Origin: Burkholderiales bacterium
GTDB lineage: Bacteria > Pseudomonadota > Gammaproteobacteria > Burkholderiales > Burkholderiaceae_C
NCBI GenBank assembly: GCA_028868825.1
Contig: JAGWTU010000017.1
Coordinates: forward strand, 1 to 64,000
Length of the DNA: 64,000 bases
Reading direction: 5' to 3'
Both the position numbers and the translations under genes were made by a program. The notes below the pieces were generated by a model. The model was not told the origin of the DNA. It worked only from the letters and a program-made list of their open reading frames with translations, and made no database searches. Each line of letters opens with the position of its first letter. Position 1 is the stretch's first letter. Below are positions 52,459 through 62,716 of this stretch, one piece after another.

Positions 52459-52812
52459 ACTACCGAAATGTCGAATATGCATTCGATGTTCCAATGGCCA
52501 TGGATACCACCTCTTTATTCCCAGTGATCAAGTTCAATCGACGTCGCGACTTCAATGCGTAATCAGCCGGTGAGAAAACTGCCCTCATTGGAAAGGCGGC
52601 CGATTGCGATCGAACCATGGTTTCGAACCGAATAGCGCTCGACGACGGATAGTCGGTAACCGTCGCCGCCTTTGCGGCAAGCAGCGATGGTGCGCCTTCC
52701 GATGCCGAGTCCGTAGCGGTGCCCGTATTCAAGGCTGCGGAATTCAGCGGATGAATTGGCGAATTGACGCGCCCAGACCGGAGTTCCGGGCGTCAGATCT
52801 CGCCATTGGATG
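52459..52812. other. Low-GC intergenic region; no recognised gene
   Basis: 354 bp between the small membrane protein and acuI. A 90-codon leftward frame exists, but its translation shows no family motif. Composition stays below that of the surroundings until close to the acuI stop. Confidence 0.5.
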
Positions 52813-53808
52813 TCAGCGATTCACGTCGACGACGATGCGACCGCGCACGCTGCCGCCAAGGATCGTCGGGGCGACCTCGATCGCCTCGGCCAGGCCGATG
52901 CGCCGCGCCACGGCGCCGACGAGCGAGGCGTCGACGGCGCGCGCCAGCCGCTCCCAGGCCTGGACGCGCCGCGCCCGCGTGGCCATCACGCTGTCGACGC
53001 CGATCAGCGCCACGCTGCGCAGGATGAAGGGCGCGACGGTCAACGGCAGGTCCATGCCCTGCGCCAGCCCGCAGGCGGCGACGGTGCCGCCGTAGCGCGT
53101 GGATGCGCAGGCATTGGCGAGGGTGTGCGAGCCGACCGAGTCGATGACGCCGGCCCAGCGCTCCTTCTGCAGCGGCTTGCCGGGCGCGGCGAAGGTCTCG
53201 CGCGGCAGCACCTCGGCGGCGCCGAGTTCGCGCAGGTAATCGGCCTCGGCCGCCTTGCCGGTCGAGGCGACGACGCGGTAGCCGGCGCGCGCGAGCAGCG
53301 CGACGGCGTACGAGCCGACGCCGCCGCTGGCGCCGGTGACGAGGATCTCGCCGGCGCCGGGCGCGACGCCACGCTTCTCGAGCGCCATCAGGCACAGCAT
53401 CGCGGTGTAGCCCGCGGTGCCGATCGCCATCGCGTCGAAGGGATCGAGCGGCTCGGGCAGGCGCACGAGCCAGTCGCCGTTGACGCGCGCCTTCTGCGCC
53501 AGGCCACCCCAATGACCTTCACCGACGCCCCAGCCGTTGAGGATGACGCGGTCGCCGGGCTCCCACTCGGCGTGCGAGCTGGCCCTGACGACGCCGGCGA
53601 AATCGATCCCCGGCACCATCGGCCACTTGCGCACGACGGGGGATTTGCCGCTGATCGCCAGGCCGTCCTTGTAGTTCAGCGACGAGGCGACGACGTCGAC
53701 GTCGACGCCGCCGAATTCGACGGCGGGCAAGGCGCTCTCGTCGAGCTCGCGCAGCGAGGCGGCGGTGGACTTGTCGGGTTTCTGTTCGAGAACGATGGCG
53801 CGAAACAT
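52813..53808 (-). CDS. acuI: Acrylyl-CoA reductase-type quinone oxidoreductase (AcuI/YhdH)
   Basis: A 331-residue zinc-free medium-chain dehydrogenase/reductase. SSLNYKDGLAISGKSPVVRKWPMVPGIDFAG near residues 43-73 is diagnostic of the YhdH/AcuI group, and the NADPH-binding VTGASGGVGSYAVALLA follows near 152. By family knowledge it reduces acrylyl-CoA to propionyl-CoA with NADPH, detoxifying acrylate. The start at 53808 has GGAG upstream. An MFS gene is encoded 32 bp upstream in the same direction and may be co-transcribed. Confidence 0.9.
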   Translation of the reverse strand: MFRAIVLEQKPDKSTAASLRELDESALPAVEFGGVDVDVVASSLNYKDGLAISGKSPVVRKWPMVPGIDFAGVVRASSHAEWEPGDRVILNGWGVGEGHWGGLAQKARVNGDWLVRLPEPLDPFDAMAIGTAGYTAMLCLMALEKRGVAPGAGEILVTGASGGVGSYAVALLARAGYRVVASTGKAAEADYLRELGAAEVLPRETFAAPGKPLQKERWAGVIDSVGSHTLANACASTRYGGTVAACGLAQGMDLPLTVAPFILRSVALIGVDSVMATRARRVQAWERLARAVDASLVGAVARRIGLAEAIEVAPTILGGSVRGRIVVDVNR

Positions 53809-53840
53809 GGCACTCCTTCGGTGAGGTTGCGTATGCGGGT

Positions 53841-55040
53841 TCAAATGATGCGCCTGGACGGTGCCGGCCGGGGCGCCGGGCGCAAGAGCCCCCGCATGCA
53901 CCACAGTCCGATCACCGGCCCCGGCAGCAGCAGCCAGGCGACGCGGCCGCCGAGCTGCGGCCAGGCCGAGGTCGCGAGCGCGATCGAGACCGTCGTCAGG
54001 CCGAATCCGATGCTGTTCTGCAGCGCCAGCGCGCTGCCCACCAGGGCCGGCGGACAGGCGCGCACCGACAGCGCCGAGAACTGCGGCGAATCGGCGACGA
54101 CGGCCACGCCCCACAGGCCGAGCAGCGCGAGCCCGAGGCCACTCGGCAGCGACGGCAGCGACGCCAGCCAGGGATAGGCGGCACAGATCGCGCCCGAGGT
54201 CGCCAGCGCGACCGCGGCGACGCGCGCGCTGCCCAGGCGCGCGCTGGCCAGCCCGCCACCTATGCAGCCCAGCGCGCCGAGCGCGATCGTCACGAAGGCC
54301 CAGCCCGAGACCGTTCGCGGCGCGGCGCCGGCGCCGAGCACCGGCAGCAGCAGCAGCGGCACCAGGGTCCAGAAGCTGTAGAGCTCCCACATGTGGCCGA
54401 AGTAGCCGAAGGCCGAGGCGCGGAACTCGGGCAGCTTGAAGGCGTCGAGCACATGGCCCCAGCCCGCCGCACGGGCCTGGCGCTTGAGATGCGGCCCGTC
54501 GCCGAGCGCGGCGATCGCCGCGCCGCCGATCAGTGCCAGCACCGACGAGGCGAGGATCGTGCCCTGCCACGACACCGACGCGCCGAGCATGCGGATGCCA
54601 TGCGGCAGGGCCGTGCCCAGCGTCAGCATGCCCACGAGCAGGCCGAGGCTGCGCCCGGCGCGCTGCGGGTCCCAGCTGACGATGAGCTTCATGCCCAGCG
54701 GGTAGATGCCGGCCAGCGTGATGCCGACGGCGAAGCGCAGTGCCATCGCGCTGGGCAGGCCCTGGCCGAAGAGTGCGAAAGCGGCGTTGGCCGTCGCGCC
54801 CAAGAGACTGCAGACGGCGAAGATGCGACTCGCCGCATAGCGGTCGGCCAGTCCGCTGAGCGAGAACAGCAGCGTGCCGACGATGAAGCCGCCCTGCACC
54901 GCGTTCGTCAGCCAGCCGAGGTCGGCGCTCGTCAGGCCCCAGAGGCGGCGCAGGTCGTCGGCGGCGCTGTTGGCGCTGAACCAGAGTGAGGTGCCGCAGA
55001 GCTGCGCCAGGACTATCCAGAGGACGGGGTTGCGCTTCAT
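53841..55040 (-). CDS. MFS transporter
   Basis: A 399-residue major facilitator with about 12 helices. The N-terminal [23 protein letters not shown] is typical of a broadly distributed MFS subgroup. [18 protein letters not shown] marks the loop after helix 2. There is no indication of substrate. It ends 32 bp before acuI and starts 21 bp after the trmH-like gene, so it may be attached to the tail of the lipid A operon transcript. Confidence 0.87.
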   Translation of the reverse strand: MKRNPVLWIVLAQLCGTSLWFSANSAADDLRRLWGLTSADLGWLTNAVQGGFIVGTLLFSLSGLADRYAASRIFAVCSLLGATANAAFALFGQGLPSAMALRFAVGITLAGIYPLGMKLIVSWDPQRAGRSLGLLVGMLTLGTALPHGIRMLGASVSWQGTILASSVLALIGGAAIAALGDGPHLKRQARAAGWGHVLDAFKLPEFRASAFGYFGHMWELYSFWTLVPLLLLPVLGAGAAPRTVSGWAFVTIALGALGCIGGGLASARLGSARVAAVALATSGAICAAYPWLASLPSLPSGLGLALLGLWGVAVVADSPQFSALSVRACPPALVGSALALQNSIGFGLTTVSIALATSAWPQLGGRVAWLLLPGPVIGLWCMRGLLRPAPRPAPSRRII

Positions 55041-55061
55041 CGGGCTGCCGGCGTCCGCGTG

Positions 55062-55835
55062 TCAAAGCGCTCGCCGCGCCGATTCGTACAGGCACACGGC
55101 GGCCGCGGCGGCGACATTCAGCGACTCTTCGCCACCCGGCTGCGGTATGCGCACCTGCAGCGCGCAGCGCGCCAGCAGCGCGGCGGCGACGCCCTGCCCT
55201 TCGTGGCCCAGCACCCAGGCGCAGGGCCGCGGCAGATCGGCGTCGGGCAGCAGCGCGCCGGCGTGCGAACTCGTCGCGACGAGCGGCACGCGCAGCGCAT
55301 CGAGTGCCGCCTCGTCCAGCCCCTCGGCGAGCCGCAAGCCGAAATGCGCGCCCATGCCGGCGCGCAGCACCTTGGGCGACCACAGCGCCGCCGTGCCCTT
55401 GATCGCCAGCACCTGGGTGAAGCCGAAAGCCGCCGCGCTGCGCAGGATGCTGCCGACATTGCCGGCGTCCTGGAGACGGTCGAGCACGACGCTGGGCGCG
55501 TCGGCATCGATGGCAGCGGGCGGCGGCAGCTCGATGAGGAAGCCCAGCGCCGCCGGCGATTCGAGGCCGCTGATGGTCTTGAACAGCGCCGCCGGCAGCA
55601 CGGCGACCTGGGCCGCCGCTGACGCGAGTTCGCGCAGCGCGGCATCGCCCCAGGCGGCTTCGCTGACGACCGCCTGCGCGGCGCTGCCGCCGCGCGCGCG
55701 CAGCGCAGCGCACAGATGCTCGCCCTCGATCCACGCCTGGCCGAGCTTGCGGTACGCGGCGCCGTCCTGCTGCAGCCGCCGCAGCCGCACGAGCAGCGGG
55801 TTGTCGCGCGAGGTGATCGCCTGGACGCGGCTCAT
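55062..55835 (-). CDS. TrmH/SpoU-family RNA methyltransferase
   Basis: A 257-residue SPOUT methyltransferase that 2'-O-methylates ribose in rRNA or tRNA. A short RNA-binding N-terminal part (1-95, [15 protein letters not shown]) precedes the knotted domain. The three motifs are [16 protein letters not shown] near 122-137, [10 protein letters not shown] near 205 and [22 protein letters not shown] near 230. The RNA target is not deducible. The start overlaps the rnhB stop (ATGA). Confidence 0.9.
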   Translation of the reverse strand: MSRVQAITSRDNPLLVRLRRLQQDGAAYRKLGQAWIEGEHLCAALRARGGSAAQAVVSEAAWGDAALRELASAAAQVAVLPAALFKTISGLESPAALGFLIELPPPAAIDADAPSVVLDRLQDAGNVGSILRSAAAFGFTQVLAIKGTAALWSPKVLRAGMGAHFGLRLAEGLDEAALDALRVPLVATSSHAGALLPDADLPRPCAWVLGHEGQGVAAALLARCALQVRIPQPGGEESLNVAAAAAVCLYESARRAL

Positions 55836-56458
55836 TCCCGCCCCTCGAGGGCGGCGCGCACCGGCGCGTAGCTGCGCCGATGCGCCTCGCAGGGCCCGTG
55901 CAGCCGCAGCGCGGCAAGGTGGTCGGCGGTCGGGTAGCCCTTGTGGGTGGCGAAGCCGTAGGCCGGGTAGCGCTCGTGCAGCTCGCCACAAAGGCGGTCG
56001 CGCTCGACCTTGGCGAGGATCGACGCGGCCGAGATCGCCGCGACCTTGGCGTCGCCCTTGACGATGGCCGCCACCGGCACGCGCAGCACCGGCACGCGGT
56101 TGCCGTCGACGACGACGCGCGCCGGCAGCAGCCGCAGGCCGTCGACGGCGCGGCGCATCGCCAGCAGCGTCGCCTGCAGGATGTTGAGGCGGTCGATCTC
56201 CTCGACGCTGGCACTGGCGACGGCGCAGCACAGCGCATGGGCGCGGATCTCGTCGGCCAGCCGCTCGCGGCGGCGCGGGCTCAGGACCTTCGAATCGGCG
56301 AGGCCGCGGATCGGATGCAGGTCGTCGAGGATCACCGCCGCCGCCAGCACCGGACCGGCCAGCGGTCCGCGGCCGGCCTCGTCGACGCCGGCGACGAGAC
56401 CGGGCTTGTCCCAGCCCAGGCCCAGCTGCTCAAAGCGAAAGGACTTGCGCGATGGCAT
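55832..56458 (-). CDS. rnhB: Ribonuclease HII
   Basis: A 208-residue RNase HII that removes RNA from RNA-DNA hybrids, including single ribonucleotides. The catalytic [16 protein letters not shown] block is near residues 23-38, and [21 protein letters not shown] and the [10 protein letters not shown] loop follow. The ATG chosen (56458) lies inside the end of lpxB, a 29-bp overlap. A longer N-terminal extension from an upstream ATG would overlap lpxB further and is not conserved. Confidence 0.95.
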   Translation of the reverse strand: MPSRKSFRFEQLGLGWDKPGLVAGVDEAGRGPLAGPVLAAAVILDDLHPIRGLADSKVLSPRRRERLADEIRAHALCCAVASASVEEIDRLNILQATLLAMRRAVDGLRLLPARVVVDGNRVPVLRVPVAAIVKGDAKVAAISAASILAKVERDRLCGELHERYPAYGFATHKGYPTADHLAALRLHGPCEAHRRSYAPVRAALEGRE

Positions 56459-57560
56459 CGGTGGCGCAGCGCGCGGTGTCGCGACGCAGCTCATGGTGGA
56501 GTTCTTCGAAGCGCGCCGCGACGCGCGCCGCGCCCGCCGCGTCGTCGAGCCAGGCCAGCGTCGCGCGCGCCAGCGCGTCCGGCTCGCAATCGGCCTGCAG
56601 CAGCTCGGGGACGACGAATTCGCGACACAGGATGTTGGGCAGGCCGACCCAGGGCTGGTAGCGCATGCGCTTCATGATCTGCCAGCTCAAGCCCGCCATG
56701 CGGTAGCCGATGACCATCGGCCGCTTGAAAAGCGCCGCCTCGAGCGTCGCCGTGCCGCTCGCGATCAGCGTGACGTCGCAGGCGGCGAGCACGGCGTGCG
56801 ACTGGCCGTCGACGATGGTCAGCGGCGCGCCCGGCGCATGTTCTGCCGCCAGCGCCCCGATGCGGCCGCGCAGGCTGGGCACCGCGGGCAGCACGAAGCG
56901 CAGCGCCGGCCGCTGGCGGTGCAGCAGCGCGACGGTGCGCAGGAAGGCCGGCGCGATGTGCTCGATCTCGCCGCGCCGGCTGCCCGGCAGCACGGCGACG
57001 ACGCTGTCGGCCTCGGCCAGCCCGAGCGCGGCACGGCTCGCCGCGCGCGGCGGCACCAGCGGTATCGCGTCGGCCAGCGGGTGGCCGACATAGGTGGCGG
57101 CGACGCCATGGCGTTGCAACAGTGCGGGCTCGAAGGGGAACAGGCACAGCACCTGGTCGCAGCTCGCGGCCATCTTCGCCGCGCGGCCGCCGCGCCAGGC
57201 CCAGATCGACGGGCAGACGAAATGGATCGTCTTCACGCCGCGCTGCTTGAGGCGCTGCTCGAGTCCGAGGTTGAAATCGGGCGCATCGACGCCGACGAAG
57301 GCCGCCGGCGGCTGCGCCAGCAGCCGCTCGGCCAGCGCATTGCGGATGCCCGAGATCTCGCGGTAATGCTTCAGCGCATCGACATAGCCGTGCACCGCCA
57401 GCTTCTCGTGCGGCCACCAGGCCTCGAAGCCCTGCGCCGCCATGCGCGGCCCGCCGATGCCGGCCGTGCGGATCGCCGGCCAGCGCGCCTTCAGCCCCTG
57501 CAGCAGCAGCCCGGCGAGCAGGTCGCCCGAGGCCTCGCCGGCGACGAGCGCGAGTTGCAT
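56430..57560 (-). CDS. lpxB: Lipid-A-disaccharide synthase
   Basis: A 376-residue GT19 enzyme that condenses UDP-diacylglucosamine with lipid X to form the lipid A disaccharide. The opening [18 protein letters not shown] is diagnostic; [26 protein letters not shown] and [21 protein letters not shown] are also present. It lies 16 bp after lpxA and overlaps rnhB, as in the standard operon. Confidence 0.97.
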   Translation of the reverse strand: MQLALVAGEASGDLLAGLLLQGLKARWPAIRTAGIGGPRMAAQGFEAWWPHEKLAVHGYVDALKHYREISGIRNALAERLLAQPPAAFVGVDAPDFNLGLEQRLKQRGVKTIHFVCPSIWAWRGGRAAKMAASCDQVLCLFPFEPALLQRHGVAATYVGHPLADAIPLVPPRAASRAALGLAEADSVVAVLPGSRRGEIEHIAPAFLRTVALLHRQRPALRFVLPAVPSLRGRIGALAAEHAPGAPLTIVDGQSHAVLAACDVTLIASGTATLEAALFKRPMVIGYRMAGLSWQIMKRMRYQPWVGLPNILCREFVVPELLQADCEPDALARATLAWLDDAAGAARVAARFEELHHELRRDTARCATDAIAQVLSL

Positions 57561-57576
57561 GGCGGCCCGCGCCGGG

Positions 57577-58368
57577 TCAACGCACGATGCCGCGCGTCGA
57601 GCCGGCGAGGAAGGCCAGCAGCGCGTCGACATCGGCATCGCCGCCTTCGACGACGCTGCCGCGCAGCGCAGCGATCGCCGTGCGCGCCGCGTCCAGCGTC
57701 AGGCCGTCGCGGTAGAGCAGCTTGTGCATCTGCTTGACGAGGGCGATGCGTTCGCGGCTCCAGCCGCGCCGGCGCAGGCCTTCGGCATTGATGCCGTGCA
57801 CCGCCAGCGGGTTGCCGGCGACCGTCATGAACGGCGGGATGTCCTGCGAGACATGGCTCTGGAATCCGGTCATCACATGCGCGCCGACCTTGCAGAACTG
57901 GTGCACGCCGCTGAGGCCGCCGATGATGGCCCAGTCGCCCACATGCACATGGCCGGCGAGCGTCGCGTTGTTCGCGAGCACCGTGCGGTTGCCGAGTTGC
58001 ACGTCATGCGCGATATGGACATAGGCCATGATCCAGTTGTCGTCGCCGACCCGGGTCACGCCGGCATCCTGCACGGTGCCGCGGCTGAAGGTGCAGAACT
58101 GGAAGATCGTGTTGCGGTCGCCGATGTGCAGTTCGGTCGGCTCGCCGGCGTACTTCATGTCCTGCGGCGCGCAGCCCAGCGCCGCATGGGCGTGGATGTG
58201 GTTGTCGCGGCCTATCGTCGTCGGGCCGTCGATCGTGCAATGCGAGCCTATCGTCGTGCCCTCGCCGACGACGACGCCGGCGCCGATCACGGCATAGGGG
58301 CCGACCGTGACCGTCGACGCGAGTTCGGCACCGGCGTCGACGATGGCCGTGGCGTGGATCAGGGACAT
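57577..58368 (-). CDS. lpxA: UDP-N-acetylglucosamine acyltransferase
   Basis: A 263-residue left-handed beta-helix acyltransferase catalysing the first step of lipid A synthesis. The hexapeptide repeats run over about residues 5-185. The catalytic His lies in [18 protein letters not shown] near residue 120, and [13 protein letters not shown] follows. The C-terminal helical part (from [10 protein letters not shown]) is typical. It follows fabZ after 4 bp. Confidence 0.97.
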   Translation of the reverse strand: MSLIHATAIVDAGAELASTVTVGPYAVIGAGVVVGEGTTIGSHCTIDGPTTIGRDNHIHAHAALGCAPQDMKYAGEPTELHIGDRNTIFQFCTFSRGTVQDAGVTRVGDDNWIMAYVHIAHDVQLGNRTVLANNATLAGHVHVGDWAIIGGLSGVHQFCKVGAHVMTGFQSHVSQDIPPFMTVAGNPLAVHGINAEGLRRRGWSRERIALVKQMHKLLYRDGLTLDAARTAIAALRGSVVEGGDADVDALLAFLAGSTRGIVR

Positions 58369-58372
58369 GGGC

Positions 58373-58834
58373 TCAGGCGGCAGGGTCGACCTTGCGCATC
58401 GTGCACATCAGGTCGGCCTCGACGACGACCTTCTCGCCGACCAGCCCGCGCGCCTTGTAGCGGTAGATGCCGGCCTTGGCGCGGTCCAGCGAGGCCTCGA
58501 GGATGAGCTGGTCGCCGGGACCCACGGGCTGCTTGAAGCGGGCGTTGTCGATGCCGGCGAAGTAGACGACGGTGTCCTCGCCGGGCTCGATGTCGGCCGA
58601 TTCGAACGACAGCAGCGCGGCGGCCTGCGCCAGCGCCTCGAGCATCAGCACGCCCGGCATCACCGGCCGTATCGGGAAATGGCCGACGAAGAACGGCTCG
58701 TTCATCGTCACGTTCTTCAGCGCCTTGATGCGCACGCCCTTCTCGAGTTCGAGCACGCGGTCGACGAGCAGGAACGGATAGCGGTGCGGCAGCTTGCGCA
58801 GGATGCGTTGGATGTCGTAATTCTCAACTATCAA
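58373..58834 (-). CDS. fabZ: 3-hydroxyacyl-[ACP] dehydratase
   Basis: A 153-residue hotdog-fold dehydratase of fatty acid synthesis. [13 protein letters not shown] and [20 protein letters not shown] (catalytic His and Glu near residues 51 and 65) are diagnostic. The proposed start is TTG at 58834, with GGAG seven bases upstream. This overlaps the lpxD end by 11 bp. No in-frame ATG or GTG precedes the conserved [14 protein letters not shown]. Confidence 0.95.
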   Translation of the reverse strand: MIVENYDIQRILRKLPHRYPFLLVDRVLELEKGVRIKALKNVTMNEPFFVGHFPIRPVMPGVLMLEALAQAAALLSFESADIEPGEDTVVYFAGIDNARFKQPVGPGDQLILEASLDRAKAGIYRYKARGLVGEKVVVEADLMCTMRKVDPAA

Positions 58835-59858
58835 TTTTCTTCTCCAGCGCGCGCAGCCGCTCGCGCAGCGAGTACAGCTGCCTGAGGGTCGCGGCGTTCT
58901 TTTCCCAGGCCGCATTGTCATCGAACGGGAACACGCCGCTGTAGCGGCCGGCGCGGCGTATCGATCGCGTCACCGCCGTGCCCACGGTGATGTGCACATC
59001 GTCGGCGATCTCGAGGTGGCCGATGATCATCGCCGCGCCGGCGATCGTGCAGCGCGCGCCGATATGCGTGCTGCCGGCGATGCCGGTGCAGCCGGCGATC
59101 GCGGTGTGCGCGCCGATGCGGCAGTTGTGGCCGATCTGGATCAGGTTGTCGAGCTTGACGCCGTCCTCGATCACCGTGTCGTCGATGGCGCCGCGGTCGA
59201 TGCAGGTGTTGGCGCCGATCTCGACGTCGTCGCCGATGACGACGTCGCCGATCTGCTCGATCTTCGCCCAGCGCATCGCGCCGGCGTCGAGCGCGAAGCC
59301 GAAGCCGTCGGCGCCGATGACGGCGCCGCTGTGGACGAGGCCGCGCCGGCCGATGCGGCAGCCCGCGGCGAGCACGACGCGCGGCCGCAGTTCGGTGCCC
59401 TCGCCGACCGACGCGCCGGCGCCGACCTCGCATTGCGCGCCGATGAGGGCGCCGGCGGCGATGGTCGCCCCGGCCCCGATATGGGCCAGCGCGTCGACGC
59501 GCGCCAGCGGGTCGATGCGCGCACCGGGTTCGATGACGGCGCTGGCATGCACGCCCGGCCGGAATGCACCGCGCTCGCGCGCCACCCACCACTGGGTCAG
59601 GCGGGCATAGGCCAGATAGGGGTCGGCGCAGACGATGGCCGTGCCGCGCGCCGCCGCCGCCTCGCGCAGCGCCGGCGACACGATGACGCAGGCGGCGGTG
59701 CTGGCGCGCAGCGCATCGAGGTAGCGCGCGCCGGTGGCGAAGGTGATGGCGTCGGCGCCGGCATGGGCGAGCGCGGCGATGCGGTCGACGAGGCGATCGG
59801 GGTCGCCGATCAGCTCGCCGCCCAGGAACCGGGCGATCTCGGCGGCGCTGGCCTGCAC
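58824..59858 (-). CDS. lpxD: UDP-3-O-(3-hydroxyacyl)glucosamine N-acyltransferase
   Basis: A 344-residue acyltransferase for the third step of lipid A synthesis. An N-terminal uridine-binding domain (about 1-100) is followed by many hexapeptide repeats (about 105-300), and the catalytic His lies in [16 protein letters not shown] near 244-246. The final 35 residues form a helical tail. The start is GTG at 59858, 22 bp after the skp stop. Confidence 0.96.
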   Translation of the reverse strand: MQASAAEIARFLGGELIGDPDRLVDRIAALAHAGADAITFATGARYLDALRASTAACVIVSPALREAAAARGTAIVCADPYLAYARLTQWWVARERGAFRPGVHASAVIEPGARIDPLARVDALAHIGAGATIAAGALIGAQCEVGAGASVGEGTELRPRVVLAAGCRIGRRGLVHSGAVIGADGFGFALDAGAMRWAKIEQIGDVVIGDDVEIGANTCIDRGAIDDTVIEDGVKLDNLIQIGHNCRIGAHTAIAGCTGIAGSTHIGARCTIAGAAMIIGHLEIADDVHITVGTAVTRSIRRAGRYSGVFPFDDNAAWEKNAATLRQLYSLRERLRALEKKIDS

Positions 59859-59880
59859 GCCCGCTGCCCGGCGCTGCCGC

Positions 59881-60405
59881 CTACTTGCCGCCGGGGGTGG
59901 GCTGCGCGTTGATCAGTCGGATCACCTTGTCGGTGATATCGACGCGCGGGCCGGCCTTGACGGCATCCTGGAGGATGAGGTCGTAATGCTCGCTCTCGAA
60001 GATCTGCTGGATGACGCGGTTGGCGCGCTCGATGACGCTGGCCATTTCCTCGTTGCGGCGCTGGTTCAGGTCGTCCTGCAGGTCGCGGCGCTTGCGCTGC
60101 TGGTCGCGGTCGGCGTCGACGAGCTCGCGCTGGCGCCGGCTGCGCTCGGCCTCGGACAGCGTCGGCGCGTCCTTGTCGAGCTTGTCGGCGGCGGCCTTGA
60201 GCTTGGCCTGGGCGTCGTTGATGTCGCGGTCGCGCTTGCTGAACTCGGCCTCGAGCTTGGCCGCCGCGGCCTTGGCCGGGTTGGACTCGCGCATCAGGCG
60301 GTCGAGACTGACATAGCCGATCTTGAGCTCTTCGGCGTGGGCCGGCGCGACGGCGGCCACGGCCAGCAGGGCGGCGGACAGGAAGCGCAGCGCAAGGGTC
60401 TTCAT
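59881..60405 (-). CDS. skp: Periplasmic chaperone Skp/OmpH
   Basis: A 174-residue periplasmic chaperone for outer-membrane proteins. A signal peptide (1-24, PAHA-EEL) precedes a short beta part and a long charged coiled coil (about 45-140), the tentacles of Skp. [14 protein letters not shown] is the typical mature start. It lies directly after bamA with a one-base stop/start overlap. Confidence 0.94.
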   Translation of the reverse strand: MKTLALRFLSAALLAVAAVAPAHAEELKIGYVSLDRLMRESNPAKAAAAKLEAEFSKRDRDINDAQAKLKAAADKLDKDAPTLSEAERSRRQRELVDADRDQQRKRRDLQDDLNQRRNEEMASVIERANRVIQQIFESEHYDLILQDAVKAGPRVDITDKVIRLINAQPTPGGK

Positions 60406-62711
60406 CAGAAGGCGGTCCCGATCTGAAATTGGAAGCGTTGGATTCTATCGTTGGGCTTGGTGCCCAGCGGCTTGCCGTAGCTGAGCTTGAGCGGCCCCAC
60501 CGGCGAGATCCACGACAGCCCCAGGCCGACCGAGCTGCGCAGCGACGAGACGTTGATGCTCTCGTACTCGGCCCAGACGTTGCCGGCGTCGGCGAAGGCG
60601 AAGATGCGCAGGCTCTTGTCGTTGCCGGTGCCCGGCACCGGGAAGTACAGCTCGGTGTTGATGTTGAAGCGCTTGGCGCCGCCGATGTAGGCGCCCGTCG
60701 GGTCGACCGTGCCCAGCGAGTTCTGCTCGAAGGTGCGCACCGTGCCGAGGCCGCCGCCGTAGAAGTTCTTGAACACCGGGAACGGCTTGCCCGACAGGCC
60801 ATGGCCGAACCCGAGCTCGGTGTTGATGCCCACCGACATGCGCGCCGGCAGGCCCCAGTACTGCTGGTACTGCAGGTTGTAGCGCACGTACTGGACGTCG
60901 CCGATCGGCGCGTATTCGACGTTGACACGCTCGTAATGGCCGGCCGTGGGCGTCAACACGCTGTCGCGGGCGTCGCGCGCCCAGCCCAGCGTGAGCGGGA
61001 ACGAGTTGCTCTTGGCGCCGTAGAGGACGGCGTAGTTCTGGTACGACAGCGGCACGCCGACCGAGGTGCTGATCTCGGTGCGCTCGACCCCGCCGCCGAT
61101 GAACACGGTGTCGTATTCGGTCACCGGCAGGCCGAAGCGGATCGACGCGCCCGGCGTCTTCAGGTCGTAGCTCGTGCCCAGGCTGTTGTACGGCCGGCTC
61201 GTGCGGTAGTAGAGATCGATGGCGCGCGAGATGCCGTCGACGGTGAAGTACGGGTCGACCGTGCTCAGCACCGCCGTGCGCTGGTACTTGCTGGTGTTGA
61301 TCTCGAAGCCGAGGTAGTTGCCCGAGCCGAAGGCGTTCTCCTGCTTGACCGAGGCCGTCAGCGTCAGCTTCTCGGCATTCGAGTAGCCGGCGCCGACCAT
61401 CAGGTTGCCGGTGGCCTTCTCGGTGACGGTGACGATGAGGTCGACCTCGTCGGGCGAACCGGCGACCTCGTTGGTCTCGACGTCGACGTCCTTGAAGAAG
61501 CCCAGGCGCTCGACGCGTTCCTTCGACAGCTTGATCAGCCCGCCGTCGTACCAGCCACCCTCGAGCTGGCGGAATTCGCGCCGCACGACCTCGTCGCGGG
61601 TGCGCGTGTTGCCGGCGATCTCGATGTGGCGCACATAGACGCGGCGCTGCGGCTCGGCGTTGAAGACGACGGCGACCTGGCCATGCTTGCGGTCGATCTC
61701 GGGACGCGGGTCGACGCGCGCGAAAGCGTAGCCGTAGAGGCCGAAAAGGTCCGAGAAGCGCTTGGCGGTGGCGGTGACGGCCTCGCTGCTGTAGGGCTGG
61801 CCCGGCCGCAGCAGGATCAGCGACTCGAATTCCTTCTCCTTGCCCAGGTAGTCGCCGTCCAGGCGCACCGAGGTCACCGTGTAGGGCTGGCCTTCCTTGA
61901 CGGTGATGGCGATCGAGATCGTCTGCTTGTCGGGCGAGATCGTGACCTGGGTCGACTCGACGGCGAACTCGAGGTAGCCGCGGTCCTGATAGTAGGCGCG
62001 GATCTTCTCGAGGTCGCTGTTGAGCTTGCTGCGGGCGTAGCGGTCGGACTTGCTGTACCAGGTGAACCAGCCGCTGGGCGTGAGCTCCATCAGGTTGAGC
62101 AGCGTCGATTCGCTGAACACCTTGTTGCCGGTGATGCGGATGTCCTTGATGCGCGCCGCCTCGCCCTCGGTCATCGTGAAGGTGACGTTGACGCGGTTGC
62201 GCTCCAGCGGCGTCACCGTCGTCACGACCTCGGCGCCGTAGAGGCTGCGGCTGAGGTACTGGCGCTTGATCTCCTGCTCGGCGCGGTCGACCAGCGCCTT
62301 GTCGAAGGGCAGGCCCTCGCCGATGCCGGCGTCGCGCAGCGACTTCGTCAGCGGGTCCTTGTCGAACTCCTTCAAGCCGACGAAATTGACGTTGGCGATG
62401 ATCGCGCGCTCGTCGACGATGATGATCGCGACCTGGCCATCGATCTCGACGCGCACGTCCTTGAACAGCCCGGTGGCGAACAGCGCGCGCAGCGCCGCGG
62501 CGCCCTTGTCGTCGGTGTAGGTGTCGCCGATGCGGAACGGCAGCGCGGCGAAGACGCTGCCGGGGTCGGTGCGCTGCAGGCCCTCGACGCGGATGTCCTT
62601 GATCACGAAGGGCGCGACGGCCCGGGCCAGGGGCGCGGCGGCGAGCGCGGCGATCGCGATCACGCAGGCGGCGGTGGGACGCAGCGGGCCGAAACGGGAG
62701 ACAGGGAGCAT
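60405..62711 (-). CDS. bamA: Outer-membrane protein assembly factor BamA
   Basis: A 768-residue Omp85 protein that inserts beta-barrel proteins into the outer membrane. A signal peptide (about 1-31) is followed by five POTRA domains (about 34-430) and the C-terminal barrel ending in FQFQIGTAF. FVIKDIRVEGLQRTDPGSVF is the classic start of POTRA1. The loop-6 motif reads VRTF rather than the usual VRGF/Y. The ATG at 62711 has AGGGAG upstream. It follows rseP by 5 bp. Confidence 0.96.
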   Translation of the reverse strand: MLPVSRFGPLRPTAACVIAIAALAAAPLARAVAPFVIKDIRVEGLQRTDPGSVFAALPFRIGDTYTDDKGAAALRALFATGLFKDVRVEIDGQVAIIIVDERAIIANVNFVGLKEFDKDPLTKSLRDAGIGEGLPFDKALVDRAEQEIKRQYLSRSLYGAEVVTTVTPLERNRVNVTFTMTEGEAARIKDIRITGNKVFSESTLLNLMELTPSGWFTWYSKSDRYARSKLNSDLEKIRAYYQDRGYLEFAVESTQVTISPDKQTISIAITVKEGQPYTVTSVRLDGDYLGKEKEFESLILLRPGQPYSSEAVTATAKRFSDLFGLYGYAFARVDPRPEIDRKHGQVAVVFNAEPQRRVYVRHIEIAGNTRTRDEVVRREFRQLEGGWYDGGLIKLSKERVERLGFFKDVDVETNEVAGSPDEVDLIVTVTEKATGNLMVGAGYSNAEKLTLTASVKQENAFGSGNYLGFEINTSKYQRTAVLSTVDPYFTVDGISRAIDLYYRTSRPYNSLGTSYDLKTPGASIRFGLPVTEYDTVFIGGGVERTEISTSVGVPLSYQNYAVLYGAKSNSFPLTLGWARDARDSVLTPTAGHYERVNVEYAPIGDVQYVRYNLQYQQYWGLPARMSVGINTELGFGHGLSGKPFPVFKNFYGGGLGTVRTFEQNSLGTVDPTGAYIGGAKRFNINTELYFPVPGTGNDKSLRIFAFADAGNVWAEYESINVSSLRSSVGLGLSWISPVGPLKLSYGKPLGTKPNDRIQRFQFQIGTAF

Positions 62712-62716
62712 GGATT

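Noticed and set aside
52460..52732. A 90-codon leftward frame in the low-GC patch.
   Set aside because: No recognisable motif, signal or ribosome-binding site; kept only as part of an uninterpreted region.
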